NCBI GenBank assembly: GCA_964560765.1
Contig: CAZLMG010000034.1
Coordinates: forward strand, 1-46,851
Reading direction: 5' to 3'
Length of the DNA: 46,851 nucleotides
Origin: CAZLMG01 sp964560765
GTDB taxonomy: Bacteria > Bdellovibrionota_B > Oligoflexia > Oligoflexales > CAZLMG01
A program made the translations under genes and the position numbers. Positions 9,113 to 17,599 of the stretch are shown one piece after another. The number at the start of each line of letters is the position of its first letter. Within the stretch, counting starts at the first letter, position 1. The notes under the pieces are model-generated. The model was not told where the DNA came from. It did not search any database and saw only the letters and a program-made list of their open reading frames with translations.

Positions 9113-9475
9113 GACCTTACTCCCTTTTCAGAGGCTCCCGAGTGAGTCGTCTGACGAATAAGCTTTAGCGAGATTGACAGGAATCATGAGGTTATAAGCA
9201 ATTCTCTTGCCAGTAAGCGATCGCCATCCAACCGCAAGGATTTCTTTGCCGCAACCGTCGATCAGCATTGGGTAATACTGGCTGAGCAAGCACCTCTCGG
9301 TCTAGCATCCGACAGAACGAAGCCTTGACCAATAAATAGACAACGAAGGAAGGGAATCTGCGCATCCCGCTGTTTCTTCAGAGGAATACACTGCGATTAT
9401 CGTGCAAATATACAAACTAGAAACCATTCACTGAGGCAATGCTCTGACTTTATTATTAGAATCGACTTTTCCTGA
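9113..9475. other. Intergenic region with no gene seen
   Basis: This 363-base stretch lies upstream of the secreted-protein gene (8039-9112) and downstream of cca (9476-10735), both on the minus strand. It has stops in all frames and no tRNA-like or strong hairpin structure. A TTGACA at 9174 (plus strand) is followed by TATAAG only 13 bases later, too close for a normal promoter, and no plus-strand gene follows. Confidence 0.5.
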
Positions 9476-10735
9476 CTATGGGCTGCGGATCGACGCTGCA
9501 ATGTGCTCCGCTAATTCCAGCCCTTCTTCGCGCGTGCGCCACTCTTGGTTGCGAAAACCATGCAACAAAGCGCGCATGACTTGTCCGAGAACGGCACCTC
9601 CACGCAAGCCAGTCGCTGACATGACTTCGTTACCATTGATGGGCAGCTTAGCACGTCGCAACGCGCCGAATCGATTCTCGCAGTCGTCAAGGGTTTGCAC
9701 GGAAATCTGCTCGGATGCGTCGGCATGGCTGCGCGCGAAAGGGGTAAACAGGTTCGCAAAGCCCCCCTCACCTGCCTGGGACTCAATGTCATCAATAACC
9801 TCCATGGCCGCTGCTGGACTATCCGGAACCTTGGCGAGCGCTTGTCCCGCATGCCGCAACAGGCGAAACCATTTCTGTTGCTCAAGGGAAAGCCGCAACC
9901 TTCGAGCAAGCTCTTCAACGCCTTCGAGATGCGGAGCTGTCGCTGTCAGGCTGGCCAACACCGCCAGCGGCCGATATGGCATTGGGACGGCTGCCATGGC
10001 CTCCGCTTTGGTCAGATCGGCCAGCCGCCAATCGGTCACCTCCGGAATGATCACGGCCATGACGCCCGTGGAGATCATCGTTCCCAAAATATGCGCCACA
10101 TGCTCGCCCGAGAGAATCGCGATCAACTCACTGGTGATCCGCTCTTGGCTTATTTGTGCAATTCCTGGGCACAGCTGTTCCACGGCATCAAGCGCGCCTG
10201 GATCCGGCTGAAAGCCAAAGCGCCCCCAGAAGCGGAATAGGCGCATGATCCGAAGATAGTCCTCACGAATTCGAGCGTCCGCCTCGCCAACGAAACGCAG
10301 ACGGCCGTTGCGAATATCTTCCTGGCCTTGGTGAAAGTCGTGGATGGCGCCTTGTCGGTCCATATAAAGGGCATTGATCGTGAAATCCCTGCGCTCGGCG
10401 TCTTCCGCAAACGTGTTGCCAAAGGCAACAACGGCCCGCCTGCCGTCGGTTTCCACATCCCGGCGCAGCGTCGTGATCTCTATGGGCTCGCCATCCATCA
10501 CCAGAGTTACGGTCCCATGGTCGATCCCTGTCGGAATCACCTTAAAACCCCCCTTTCGGAATAGATTCAGCACCTGTTCCGGATGCGCCGTGGTGGCGAT
10601 GTCGTAATCTTTCGGGATGCGTCCCAGCAGCCGATCGCGAACACATCCCCCCGCAAGCATGGCCTGAAATCCCGCTTTTTCCAGCTTTTCCAAGGCTTGC
10701 ATGGCGTTGTCGAAGCGCCGTTTATCGTGGCTCAA
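9476..10735 (-). CDS. cca: CCA tRNA nucleotidyltransferase / poly(A) polymerase family (class II)
   Basis: 419 residues. Adds or repairs the 3'-CCA of tRNAs; close relatives are poly(A) polymerases. The catalytic head shows GGCVRD at 29-34 and the two metal-binding aspartates in KDYDIAT (D43, D45). RRDFTINALYMD and the helical neck motif DYLRIMRLFRFWGRFGF follow. There is no HD phosphohydrolase domain. The frame opens with a TTG at 10762, but GAGGGG lies seven bases before the TTG at 10735, and the shorter product begins just ahead of the conserved head, so I use 10735. CCA-adding versus poly(A) activity cannot be decided from sequence alone. Confidence 0.9.
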   Translation of the reverse strand: MSHDKRRFDNAMQALEKLEKAGFQAMLAGGCVRDRLLGRIPKDYDIATTAHPEQVLNLFRKGGFKVIPTGIDHGTVTLVMDGEPIEITTLRRDVETDGRRAVVAFGNTFAEDAERRDFTINALYMDRQGAIHDFHQGQEDIRNGRLRFVGEADARIREDYLRIMRLFRFWGRFGFQPDPGALDAVEQLCPGIAQISQERITSELIAILSGEHVAHILGTMISTGVMAVIIPEVTDWRLADLTKAEAMAAVPMPYRPLAVLASLTATAPHLEGVEELARRLRLSLEQQKWFRLLRHAGQALAKVPDSPAAAMEVIDDIESQAGEGGFANLFTPFARSHADASEQISVQTLDDCENRFGALRRAKLPINGNEVMSATGLRGGAVLGQVMRALLHGFRNQEWRTREEGLELAEHIAASIRSP

Positions 10736-10998
10736 GATGGGTCCCCTCTTTCGTTCCGCCAATCTGTGCAGACTGCAGGCAATTTGTCATAAGCGCACCA
10801 GAAAAAATTGTACAAATGATAAAAACAACCACCCACCACCCACCGCAACCGCTATCGTTATCGCGTTGCTCCGTAGCAGCAGTGAACGTGTCGGTGTGCG
10901 CGTGTTTGAAATGCTGGCTGCAGAATCATCTCAAATCGACGTAGCCCTTGGCGCTCAACGGTTACAGGCTGAGAAATAATTCAGAAGAGTCCGCAAGC

Positions 10999-11030
10999 GC
11001 CGTTCATAAAACACCTGTATTATGAACGGC
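10999..11030. repeat. Perfect 11-bp inverted repeat upstream of the serine recombinase
   Basis: GCCGTTCATAA (10999-11009) and TTATGAACGGC (11020-11030) are exact reverse complements around a 10-base centre. The arms and spacing could suit a dimeric protein site (an operator or a recombinase crossover or accessory site). There is no flanking T-run that would mark a terminator. Confidence 0.7.
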
Positions 11031-11064
11031 CGGGCGACCCAGTATTTGTCTTGTGATTTCAGTG

Positions 11065-11073
11065 TGGTATAGT
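11065..11073 (+). promoter_or_regulatory. Candidate extended -10 promoter of the recombinase
   Basis: TGG immediately precedes TATAGT (11068-11073), an extended -10 element. No good -35 hexamer lies 16-18 bases upstream, which is acceptable for extended -10 promoters. It would give a leader of about 170 bases containing the inverted and tandem repeats. Confidence 0.4.
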
Positions 11074-11149
11074 CATTTGATGGGGATTTATGAACGAAAG
11101 AAGGGGCTAGTTTACCGTATTTAGGGCCTAGATACCCAAAAATAGGGGT

Positions 11150-11175
11150 ATTTTCACCAAAATCTGGGTGAAAAT
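11150..11175. repeat. Inverted repeat in the recombinase leader
   Basis: ATTTTCACC (11150-11158) and GGTGAAAAT (11167-11175) are perfect reverse complements with an eight-base centre. Just upstream a smaller pair, TACCC (11133-11137) and GGGTA (11146-11150), abuts it. In RNA these would form two adjacent hairpins ahead of the ribosome site; in DNA they could be protein-binding half sites. Confidence 0.6.
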
Positions 11176-11212
11176 TGGGGGCTCAAACGTCCCAAAATGT
11201 CGTTACCAGGAT

Positions 11213-11234
11213 TGCACAAAAAGTGCACAAAAAG
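11213..11234. repeat. Two tandem 11-bp repeats just before the recombinase ribosome site
   Basis: TGCACAAAAAG occurs twice in direct succession (11213-11223 and 11224-11234) with no mismatch. The 11-base period is about one DNA turn, so a bound protein would contact the same face twice. It ends three bases before the AAGGAG ribosome site. Confidence 0.7.
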
Positions 11235-11251
11235 ACCAAGGAGTGGGCTCG

Positions 11252-11887
11252 ATGAAGAACATCGCTATTTACTATCGAGTATCGACCGACCGCCAGGACC
11301 TCGATAGCCAACGGCAAGCCGTGGAGACATGGCTGGAAGAATTACCGGCCAGCAAGAAGCCGAAAAAAACGCTGGTGTTCGCCGACGAGGGAATTTCGGG
11401 CAAGACGGTCAATCGACCACAGTTTCAAGAGATGCTGCGCGTTGCGTATGAGGGAAGGATCGACACCATCGTTTGCTATCGATTGGATCGATTTAGCCGT
11501 AATGCAACTACCGCCATCAAGACTATCTTAAATCTGGATGAAGCCGGGGTAGCGTTTATCTCAGTTACGCAACCGGTACTGAACCTTGGTCACGAAAACC
11601 CGTTCCGGCGCACCATGCTGGCCGCCTTTGCAGAGATCGCCGAAATCGAACGGGAAACCATCGTTACGCGGGTAAAGGCTGGCTTAGATGCAGCACGCAA
11701 ACGCGGTGTGCGCCTGGGGCGACCCACTATCGCCACGCGTGCCTTGCAGCTGCAGGCACGCGCGCTGCGGCAAGAGGGTCGAACCTATAAGGACATCAGT
11801 CGTGAAATGAATTTGTCAGTCGGGAAGGTGCACCAGCTCATCCAGACTCCCCTTGCGGATGCGGAAGGGGAGTCCCCGGAAAAATCG
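11252..11887 (+). CDS. Small serine recombinase (resolvase/invertase family)
   Basis: Site-specific DNA recombinase of 212 residues, about the size of Tn3 resolvase or Hin/Gin invertases. The active-site region is YYRVSTDRQDLDSQ, with the predicted nucleophile S11 and neighbouring R9. YRLDRFSRN and the long E helix (EIAEIERETIVTRVKAGLDA) carry other conserved active-site and dimer residues. GRPT introduces a C-terminal helix-turn-helix (YKDISREMNLSVGKVHQL) for site binding. AAGGAG lies eight bases before the ATG. No transposase or matching inverted site pair around a neighbouring segment is visible, so whether it acts as a resolvase or an inverter is unclear. The coding sequence plus TGA ends near 11890. 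Confidence 0.9.
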
Positions 11888-11899
11888 TGAGCCGCCTGT

Positions 11900-12649
11900 T
11901 TAAAAGAGCGCCCTAACCTGATCAGCGACCCTTTCCCAAACACGATCGTGATTGTCGATCTGGGTGTGACTAGCCGCGATTTTTAAATTTTCATCGGCCT
12001 CGTTGATGGCGGATGAGTGCAGGTAAAACGTTTGCGTCTGATAGAAATTACCCCAGTGATCGCTTTCGGCATTGATCCGTTCCTTTTGCTCGACGGAAAT
12101 ATCCTTCGGCGCACTCAGACAACCGCCCGGATTGCTAAATGAGCAGTGAACTCGACTGATCGGGTCAACGGTCATGACCGCTGCCATGAAGTTCGTATCG
12201 GCCAAGGCCAGCGCTGTCTTCATGGTCAGCCATCCTCCGTAGGAATGCCCCACAAGTATGACATCGCCGTCGCGATTCGCCAGCTCCTGGGTACGAGCCG
12301 TGAAATCAGCTATTCGTCCTTCGGTGATATTTCCGTCGTCGACGTTAGCAACAAACGCCATGTCTTCGGTCGAGGAATAACAACTGATGAGGTAGTCGGC
12401 GTCGACCCCTCGCTCATTCTTCAGCTCCTCTCTCAGTTGCAAGAAACGCTGAGCGATGCTGGAGCGCAGGGGAGTCATGCCACGACGGCCTTTCTGGTCC
12501 GCGCATGTCGTATTACCCCCCATGACTACCATCAACGGATTCGTTGGCTTTTGTCCGGCTAAATCACTGCCGCTTTCGACCCCGCATGCTGTCAGCAGGA
12601 ACGAAAGAGTCCAGGCTCCTACCATGCACATCAACCTCTGACGGTTCAT
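11900..12649 (-). CDS. Lipoprotein alpha/beta-hydrolase
   Basis: 249 residues. Signal peptide with lipobox LLTAC (Cys22). The nucleophile elbow is GHSYGG (134-139, Ser136), followed by VDPIS as the likely acid position and a late DNHDRVW or SHT histidine completing a Ser-Asp-His triad. The mature part contains several extra cysteines (C49, C90 and two near VHCSFSNPGGC) that may form disulfides, fitting an exported enzyme. AAAGGAG precedes the ATG at 12649; longer in-frame starts would bury the signal peptide. It follows sppA on the same strand by about 150 bases. Substrate unknown; esterase or lipase activity is only inferred from the fold. Confidence 0.8.
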   Translation of the reverse strand: MNRQRLMCMVGAWTLSFLLTACGVESGSDLAGQKPTNPLMVVMGGNTTCADQKGRRGMTPLRSSIAQRFLQLREELKNERGVDADYLISCYSSTEDMAFVANVDDGNITEGRIADFTARTQELANRDGDVILVGHSYGGWLTMKTALALADTNFMAAVMTVDPISRVHCSFSNPGGCLSAPKDISVEQKERINAESDHWGNFYQTQTFYLHSSAINEADENLKIAASHTQIDNHDRVWERVADQVRALF

Positions 12650-12803
12650 TCTGGTCTCCTTTCCTTGGCGATCAGACGAAAGTTCAAAAATTATGGGAAT
12701 GATGCTTGCAGGATAACAATGGTTGCGGGCGGCGTCAACTGACTCCGCCGTCATCTGCACGCAGCCGAAACATCTTCTAGGTCCTTAGCACCTGAAGGAG
12801 GGG

Positions 12804-14681
12804 TTAGTGCAGACGATACGCTGGTAGCCAAGTCAAGACTCGCTCGCGTTCCAACATGCGTCGCACTCGGTTTAGATGGGCGATGGCAAGAGAACCTTCT
12901 GCTGGTAACGGTGCCAGCGAGGTCACGTTAAGGTTAAGGTTCACCCCTAAGTAATCAAGACACTTCAAAGGCGACTTACGGTCAGAGAGGCATTGGAAGA
13001 ATGACAGGTCCTTTCCCTTGTACTCATAAACACGATAGAGTTTCTCAGGATCGAGTTTTCCCATTTCCTTGGCTAGGCGAAAAGCGTCGCTCAGTCCACC
13101 GATCGCATCGACGAGGCCTACTTCTTTGGCTTCCGCTCCGGTAAAAACACGCCCCTGAGCATGCTCATGCACCGCCGCGACTTCCATCTTTCGGCCCTCA
13201 GCGACCCGCTCCAAAAACATCTCGTAAATGCCTTTGATTTGCGACTCTAAAATGGCTCGATCAAAGGGCCCCATGGGCGAACCTGGATCATACATCCGCG
13301 CTCGATCCGACTGGGTCACCGTCTCAAAATTTACGCCAAATTTTGCCTCGCCGACTGCAAAGTTTGGGATGGCAGCAATAACACCAATCGAACCCGTGAT
13401 GGTCGGTGACTCCGCCAGAATATGGGCTGCGGGCGCAGCGATGTAATAGCCACCGGAAGCTGCCACGGATCCCATGGAAGTTACGACAGGCTTCACATCA
13501 GCCAAGCGGCGGATGTCTCGCCAGATCATGTCGGAAGCAAGTGCAGAGCCTCCGGGGCTGTCGACGCGTAGCACGACAGCCTTCACATCATCTTCTTCAA
13601 GCATGTATTCGACTTGCTCGCGCATCGATGCGGGAGTGATGGTTTCACCCTGTGGGTCATTGGCTCTGGATAGATGAATTTCACCGTGGGCATAAATGAT
13701 GCCTATTCCCTCCGAGCCGCTGTGCTCCCTGTCCTTTAGCAAGGTACCGGTTTCTGCCACATAATCGCCACCATCAACCCACTCTTCGACCGCAGCTTCG
13801 CCCAATAGGCTCGCGCGCAATTCGTCTTCATAGGCCAAAACATCGATCAACCCACCCTCCAGCGCTTGTTTGCCGCTAAAAATACCTTGCCGAAACCAGC
13901 CATCGACGATGGGGATTTCCTTTTGTCGCGCTCCGGCCACGGTGGCAACCAGGTGGGCGCGCAAACTCTTTTCCAGATCGGAGAACATTGCTAGGGAACT
14001 TGGGGTTGGCTTGTCTTCTGAAAACGGCTCCATGGCTGACTTGTACTTTCCAAACTGCATCACTTCAAACTGTACACCGAGGTTTGCTAGGGCTTCGCGA
14101 AAATAGGCCAGCGTAAAGATCGGCCCAGGAATGCTGAGGTCGCCTGCTGGCGTGACAGCGATGGAAGTCCCGGCCGAAGCAAAGTAGTAATCAGAGTTTC
14201 CTGCTGACATGAGATGAAAGACAATGGGGAGGTTGGGGCGTTTCTCTCGCAACGCTACCACAGCCCGACGAGCCTCGGCGAAATCGGTCCATTCGCCCTT
14301 CAATTGGTGAATGGAAATGTAAACTGCCTTGACGCGCTCGTCGGAACCGAGGCTGCGCATGGTGCGCTGCCATTCATCCAGGGCCAGATCCTCGCCCGTA
14401 CGCCAGAGCCCGCTGAAAAACGAAAAGGTCGAACGTTGATTGACAGGCACAATCTGCCCGTCAAAGTGCAGATGCAGGGCGAACCCGTCTTTGGGCAGAC
14501 TGGTCTTCGAGACTGTCGTGCGCCCGTCGCTAAAGCGCAGTGCGAACATCAGTAACAGCGGCAGTACGGTCACCATCAAGCCAACCATCATCAGATAGCC
14601 ACGCACGACACCCCAAAAAAATTTCCAAATTCGAGTCACGCGCTGCCAGACACTCTGCCTAGGTCCGCCTTCCGCTGTCAT
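12804..14681 (-). CDS. sppA: Signal peptide peptidase SppA, long form
   Basis: 625 residues. Membrane-anchored serine protease of family S49 that degrades signal peptides left after secretion. One transmembrane helix lies at about 28-50. Two tandem S49 domains follow: the N-terminal one supplies the general-base lysine (GKYKSA, K214) and the C-terminal one the nucleophile (MGSVAASGGYY, S409), the split active site of the E. coli-type enzyme. SPTITGSIGV and GRVFTGAEAKEVGLVD are further family motifs. GAGGAG is only three bases before an ATG at 14687 but nine before the ATG at 14681, which I prefer. The gene is divergent from the mannose synthase, with about 100 bases between them. Confidence 0.93.
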   Translation of the reverse strand: MTAEGGPRQSVWQRVTRIWKFFWGVVRGYLMMVGLMVTVLPLLLMFALRFSDGRTTVSKTSLPKDGFALHLHFDGQIVPVNQRSTFSFFSGLWRTGEDLALDEWQRTMRSLGSDERVKAVYISIHQLKGEWTDFAEARRAVVALREKRPNLPIVFHLMSAGNSDYYFASAGTSIAVTPAGDLSIPGPIFTLAYFREALANLGVQFEVMQFGKYKSAMEPFSEDKPTPSSLAMFSDLEKSLRAHLVATVAGARQKEIPIVDGWFRQGIFSGKQALEGGLIDVLAYEDELRASLLGEAAVEEWVDGGDYVAETGTLLKDREHSGSEGIGIIYAHGEIHLSRANDPQGETITPASMREQVEYMLEEDDVKAVVLRVDSPGGSALASDMIWRDIRRLADVKPVVTSMGSVAASGGYYIAAPAAHILAESPTITGSIGVIAAIPNFAVGEAKFGVNFETVTQSDRARMYDPGSPMGPFDRAILESQIKGIYEMFLERVAEGRKMEVAAVHEHAQGRVFTGAEAKEVGLVDAIGGLSDAFRLAKEMGKLDPEKLYRVYEYKGKDLSFFQCLSDRKSPLKCLDYLGVNLNLNVTSLAPLPAEGSLAIAHLNRVRRMLERERVLTWLPAYRLH

Positions 14682-14787
14682 TTGCATCCGCTCCTCTGGA
14701 ACTCTTCGTTCGCTGGTGGTATCCACCTTACAATCCAAGTACACTAGCAGAACTTTTTGACTATCAGCCAGCAAAAGGATGCCGCCC

Positions 14788-15516
14788 ATGCCTTCGCAGA
14801 AGCAAATCGCTCCGGTCTTGGTGATGATCCCCACATTAAATGAGGCGGAAAACATCGCCCGGCAGATCGAAGAGACGTTGCGTTTCGTACCACAGGCCCA
14901 CGTCCTCGTCATTGACGATGATAGCAGAGACGGCACCAGCAGCGTCGTAGAAGAGGTCGCCCAGCGCCATCCCGCGCAGGTGCACTTGTTGGTTCGCAAA
15001 GGCGAGCGCGGCCTAGGTACTGCTTACCTCAGAGGTATGAATTGGGGACTTGAGCGGTCCTATCAAACTTTTGTCGAGATGGACGCAGATGGGTCGCATG
15101 ATGCCGCACATTTGCCAGCGATGTTATTGTCAGCCCGCAATCACGACGTTGTCATTGGCAGTCGCTATGTCGACGGCGGCAGCACCGTGAATTGGGGCTT
15201 AAGCAGACGTCTGATCAGCCGCTGTGGCTCGCTGTATTCGCGAATGGTTTTGGGCCTAAAGATTCGCGATCTGACCGGCGGCTACAATGTATGGTCGCGC
15301 AGCTCGTTGCTGGCGATCGATCTAGCAGCCGTCCGCAGCGAAGGCTACGCGTTTCAGATTGAAATGAAGTATCGCGCGGCCCTGCGCGGCTGCTCACTTG
15401 TAGAAGCCCCGATCACCTTCGCGGATCGCCGCATCGGCCAATCAAAAATGTCGGGAAAAATCGTCCGTGAAGCTATTTTTCGTGTTTGGCAATTACGGAA
15501 ATTGCGGCAGCAGTAG
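14788..15516 (+). CDS. Polyprenyl-phosphate mannose synthase-like GT2 glycosyltransferase
   Basis: 242 residues, about the size of bacterial polyprenol monophosphomannose synthases and archaeal or eukaryotic Dpm1. The enzyme transfers mannose (usually from GDP-mannose) to a lipid phosphate on the cytoplasmic face. Motifs in order: MIPTLNEAENI, VLVIDDDSRDGT, VEMDADGSHD (metal-binding DAD), GSRYVDGG, LTGGYNVWSR and a closing QSKMSGKI. No membrane helix is seen, as in the soluble class. The ATG at 14779 abuts AAGG; the ATG at 14788 is better spaced. The PMT-family transferase at 42931-44193 could use its product. Glucose rather than mannose specificity is possible. It ends 12 bases from convergent ddl. 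Confidence 0.87.
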   Translation: MPSQKQIAPVLVMIPTLNEAENIARQIEETLRFVPQAHVLVIDDDSRDGTSSVVEEVAQRHPAQVHLLVRKGERGLGTAYLRGMNWGLERSYQTFVEMDADGSHDAAHLPAMLLSARNHDVVIGSRYVDGGSTVNWGLSRRLISRCGSLYSRMVLGLKIRDLTGGYNVWSRSSLLAIDLAAVRSEGYAFQIEMKYRAALRGCSLVEAPITFADRRIGQSKMSGKIVREAIFRVWQLRKLRQQ

Positions 15517-15528
15517 GAACCCGGTCCT

Positions 15529-16659
15529 TTACCGATGCCTTTGCAACTTTTGTCGTCTCTGCTGTCGCTTCAGAGCCAAGTCTATGAGTCGATCCAAGAG
15601 GGCCTGCGGCGGCACTCCTGAATGCTCCCAAAGCATGGGAAATTGCGAGATTTGCGTCATCCCGGGTATGGTGTTCACTTCATTGAAGTAGAAGTGATCG
15701 GTTTCTCGCTCCAAGAATAAGTCAACGCGCGACATCCCATAAAGCTCCAACGCCTGAAAAACCAATTTAGCCAGTCTTTGGGCTTCTTGCGCTTGCTCTG
15801 GCGTGAGCGGTGCCGGTATGGCAACTCCAGCGCCATTCGGATCCAGATATTTGGCGTCATACGAGTAAAAGTCAGCCTTGGGGATGACTTCGCCTGGTAT
15901 AGAGACATCTGGGTCGTCGTCTCCCAAAACGGCGCATTCTATCTCGCGGACGTTCAATCCCTTCTCGATCAGAATACGTTCGTCATAAGTGAACGCAAGC
16001 TCGCAAGCGGCCCGCAAATCCTCGGCCTTGCTAACCTTGGTGATGCCCACGGAACTACCAAGTCGCGTTGGTTTCACAAAGAGAGGCAACCCCAAGTCCC
16101 GCACGACGCGAGCCAACACCTTGTCTCGTTCTTTGCTCCAAGCTGCGGGACCGACGACCTCATAGGGGACGATAGGAACTCCAGCCGACGCCGCCAGCCG
16201 CTTGGCAACGACCTTGTCCATGCCAACTGCACTGCCCAATGTATCTGGTCCGACATAAGCCACTTCGGCAAGATCGAGCATCCCTTGCAGCGAGCCATCC
16301 TCGCCATTGGTCCCATGTAGAATGGGAAACACCACGTAGTTGCGGTCAACATCCGGCGCACTGCCCCGCAACTGCAATGCATTCAGCAAGGGCGCAGCTG
16401 TAGCGTTCGTTACCGGCAAAGCAGTCATCTGGCTGATGGATGTATGCGAAGCAATGGGCAACGTTTGATTGACGAATTCACGCAGCGTCGGTAATGACTG
16501 GGGTAGCCAACGACCGTTGATGTCGATAGCAACGGCATGCACTTCATATCTTTCCGGGTCTAAGTTGCGTAGGACAAAGGCTGCACTCCGGCAGGATATC
16601 TCATGCTCGGTAGAACGGCCGCCATACAGCAACAGGACTTTCGTTCTTACGGTCGCCAC
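15529..16659 (-). CDS. ddl: D-alanine--D-alanine ligase
   Basis: 376 residues. ATP-grasp ligase making D-Ala-D-Ala for peptidoglycan. Visible are LLYGGRSTEHEISCRSA at the N-terminus, the HGTNGEDGSLQGMLDL substrate region, FVKPTRLGSSVGI in the ATP-grasp lid, KYLDPNGAGVAIPAPL near the omega loop, and FNEVNTIPGMTQISQFP with metal ligands. The conserved N-terminus starts well inside the open frame, and the only nearby starts are two consecutive GTG codons (16662, 16659) behind a G-run; the exact start is uncertain by one codon. No van-type neighbours are present, so ordinary cell-wall biosynthesis is the expected role. Confidence 0.95.
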   Translation of the reverse strand: MATVRTKVLLLYGGRSTEHEISCRSAAFVLRNLDPERYEVHAVAIDINGRWLPQSLPTLREFVNQTLPIASHTSISQMTALPVTNATAAPLLNALQLRGSAPDVDRNYVVFPILHGTNGEDGSLQGMLDLAEVAYVGPDTLGSAVGMDKVVAKRLAASAGVPIVPYEVVGPAAWSKERDKVLARVVRDLGLPLFVKPTRLGSSVGITKVSKAEDLRAACELAFTYDERILIEKGLNVREIECAVLGDDDPDVSIPGEVIPKADFYSYDAKYLDPNGAGVAIPAPLTPEQAQEAQRLAKLVFQALELYGMSRVDLFLERETDHFYFNEVNTIPGMTQISQFPMLWEHSGVPPQALLDRLIDLALKRQQRRQKLQRHR

Positions 16660-16741
16660 CACTGCCCCCCACGGATTGAGTTCTGGGACGATCGTATAAT
16701 ACGCAGCAGCAGGATGCCACCGATTTGCAGTTGATTGGGAA

Positions 16742-17326
16742 TTATTCCACGTCGACCTTCGTGTTGAATTCGAGGTCAATCTCCGGATCGACGACATCTG
16801 TCTGGGCAGCGTCATCGATGGTGATGAAGTTATCCCATTTGAGGCGTATGCGCACCGCAATCCCGCGCCCGGGCTTGACGGTAAAGTCATCTTCAATGAC
16901 CATGCTCGTCAGATCTGATTCCAAGCCGATATCTATTTCCGAGTACTTACCAACCATCCTGGCATCCGCACCGAAGTTAACGGTCGTACTGGTAAAGGTG
17001 TCACCGTCATAGTCGGCAAGATCCTCTTCGAAGATGATCTGCTCGCGATTGATGATTCTAACTTCCTGCGCCAGACTCTCGCCGAGCACCACATCTTCGC
17101 CGCCGTCACGGCCCAGTGAGACGCCGTTAAACACGAAACTCATGTGACGGGGTGCGGCAGTCCCAGTAACGCCTTCCGTTTGTTCGCTGACTCCGTACAT
17201 GTACAATTTAAATTTTTGCTCGCCGACCTCGTCGACCAAGCCACATCCAATAAGGGGCAGCGCCGTGGTGGCTACGATCAAGGGTTTGAGTCTTTGACAA
17301 ATTATCGCAACAACAGTCTGCAGCAT
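16742..17326 (-). CDS. Predicted lipoprotein of unknown function
   Basis: 194 residues. A hydrophobic signal segment ends in LPLIGC, a clear lipobox. The mature part is acidic and beta-rich with no recognised domain; it contains DVVDPEIDLEFNTKVDVE at the end and a central YDGDTFTSTTVNFGADARM. GGAGGT lies eight bases before the ATG at 17326; a TTG two codons earlier is too close to that site. It is divergent from the small lipoprotein at 17432 and reads toward ddl, 82 bases away. Confidence 0.75.
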   Translation of the reverse strand: MLQTVVAIICQRLKPLIVATTALPLIGCGLVDEVGEQKFKLYMYGVSEQTEGVTGTAAPRHMSFVFNGVSLGRDGGEDVVLGESLAQEVRIINREQIIFEEDLADYDGDTFTSTTVNFGADARMVGKYSEIDIGLESDLTSMVIEDDFTVKPGRGIAVRIRLKWDNFITIDDAAQTDVVDPEIDLEFNTKVDVE

Positions 17327-17366
17327 CTTCAACTACCTCCGCTATACCCTTCGGAAGGTTGTACCT

Positions 17367-17397
17367 TTGAGATAAATTCGAGAAAATTTAGTATAAT
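17367..17397 (+). promoter_or_regulatory. Sigma-70-like promoter for the small lipoprotein / M28 peptidase pair
   Basis: TTGAGA (17367-17372) and a perfect TATAAT (17392-17397) are separated by 19 bases, a little longer than optimal. The ATG at 17432 lies 35 bases downstream of the -10 element. The minus-strand lipoprotein gene diverges from the same region. Confidence 0.55.
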
Positions 17398-17431
17398 AAC
17401 TTCAGGTACTTTTCCGTCCATAGGGGGCGTT

Positions 17432-17599
17432 ATGCGGCTTTCCTTGTTGCTGGCGACAGCAGTCACTTTAGCTTTTTGTGGTCGTTCAGACTCATCTGGC
17501 ACCCAAACTCCCTCCGGCACCACATCCGCCTTAGTGCCTGCGACATGGTCAGGTGAATCGGATTGGGATGGCTCGGAATGGAGAGTGACCGAACAATGA
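17432..17599 (+). CDS. Small predicted lipoprotein (55 aa)
   Basis: A short exported peptide of 55 residues. The start MRLSLLLATAVTLAFCGR is a classic signal segment with a cysteine at residue 16, although Phe at -1 is unusual for a lipobox. The remainder is Ser/Thr/Gly-rich with acidic and tryptophan residues (SGESDWDGSEW). AGGGGGC precedes the ATG. Its TGA overlaps the ATG of the M28 peptidase (ATGA at 17596-17599), implying coupled translation and possibly a shared role. No family recognised. Confidence 0.65.
   Translation: MRLSLLLATAVTLAFCGRSDSSGTQTPSGTTSALVPATWSGESDWDGSEWRVTEQ

Larger units (their letters stand above)
10736..11251. other. Recombinase upstream region with several repeats
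   Basis: This 516-base stretch separates divergent cca and the serine recombinase. It contains the palindrome at 10999-11030, a candidate promoter at 11068-11073, the inverted repeat at 11150-11175 and the tandem repeat at 11213-11234. An open frame ending at 10979 reads a protein-like tail (VFEMLAAESSQIDVALGAQR) but has no convincing start or ribosome site, so I do not call a gene. Confidence 0.55.

Noticed and set aside
9174..9199. TTGACA followed by TATAAG on the plus strand
   Set aside because: The spacer is only 13 bases and no plus-strand gene follows.
10815..10979. Possible short genes between cca and the recombinase
   Set aside because: Open frames of about 40 codons have no ribosome site, biased His/Pro or unusual codon content, and no recognisable family.
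15529..16659. Ddl as a vancomycin-resistance D-Ala:D-Lac ligase
   Set aside because: No vanH/vanX-like neighbours occur and the motifs are those of ordinary Ddl enzymes.
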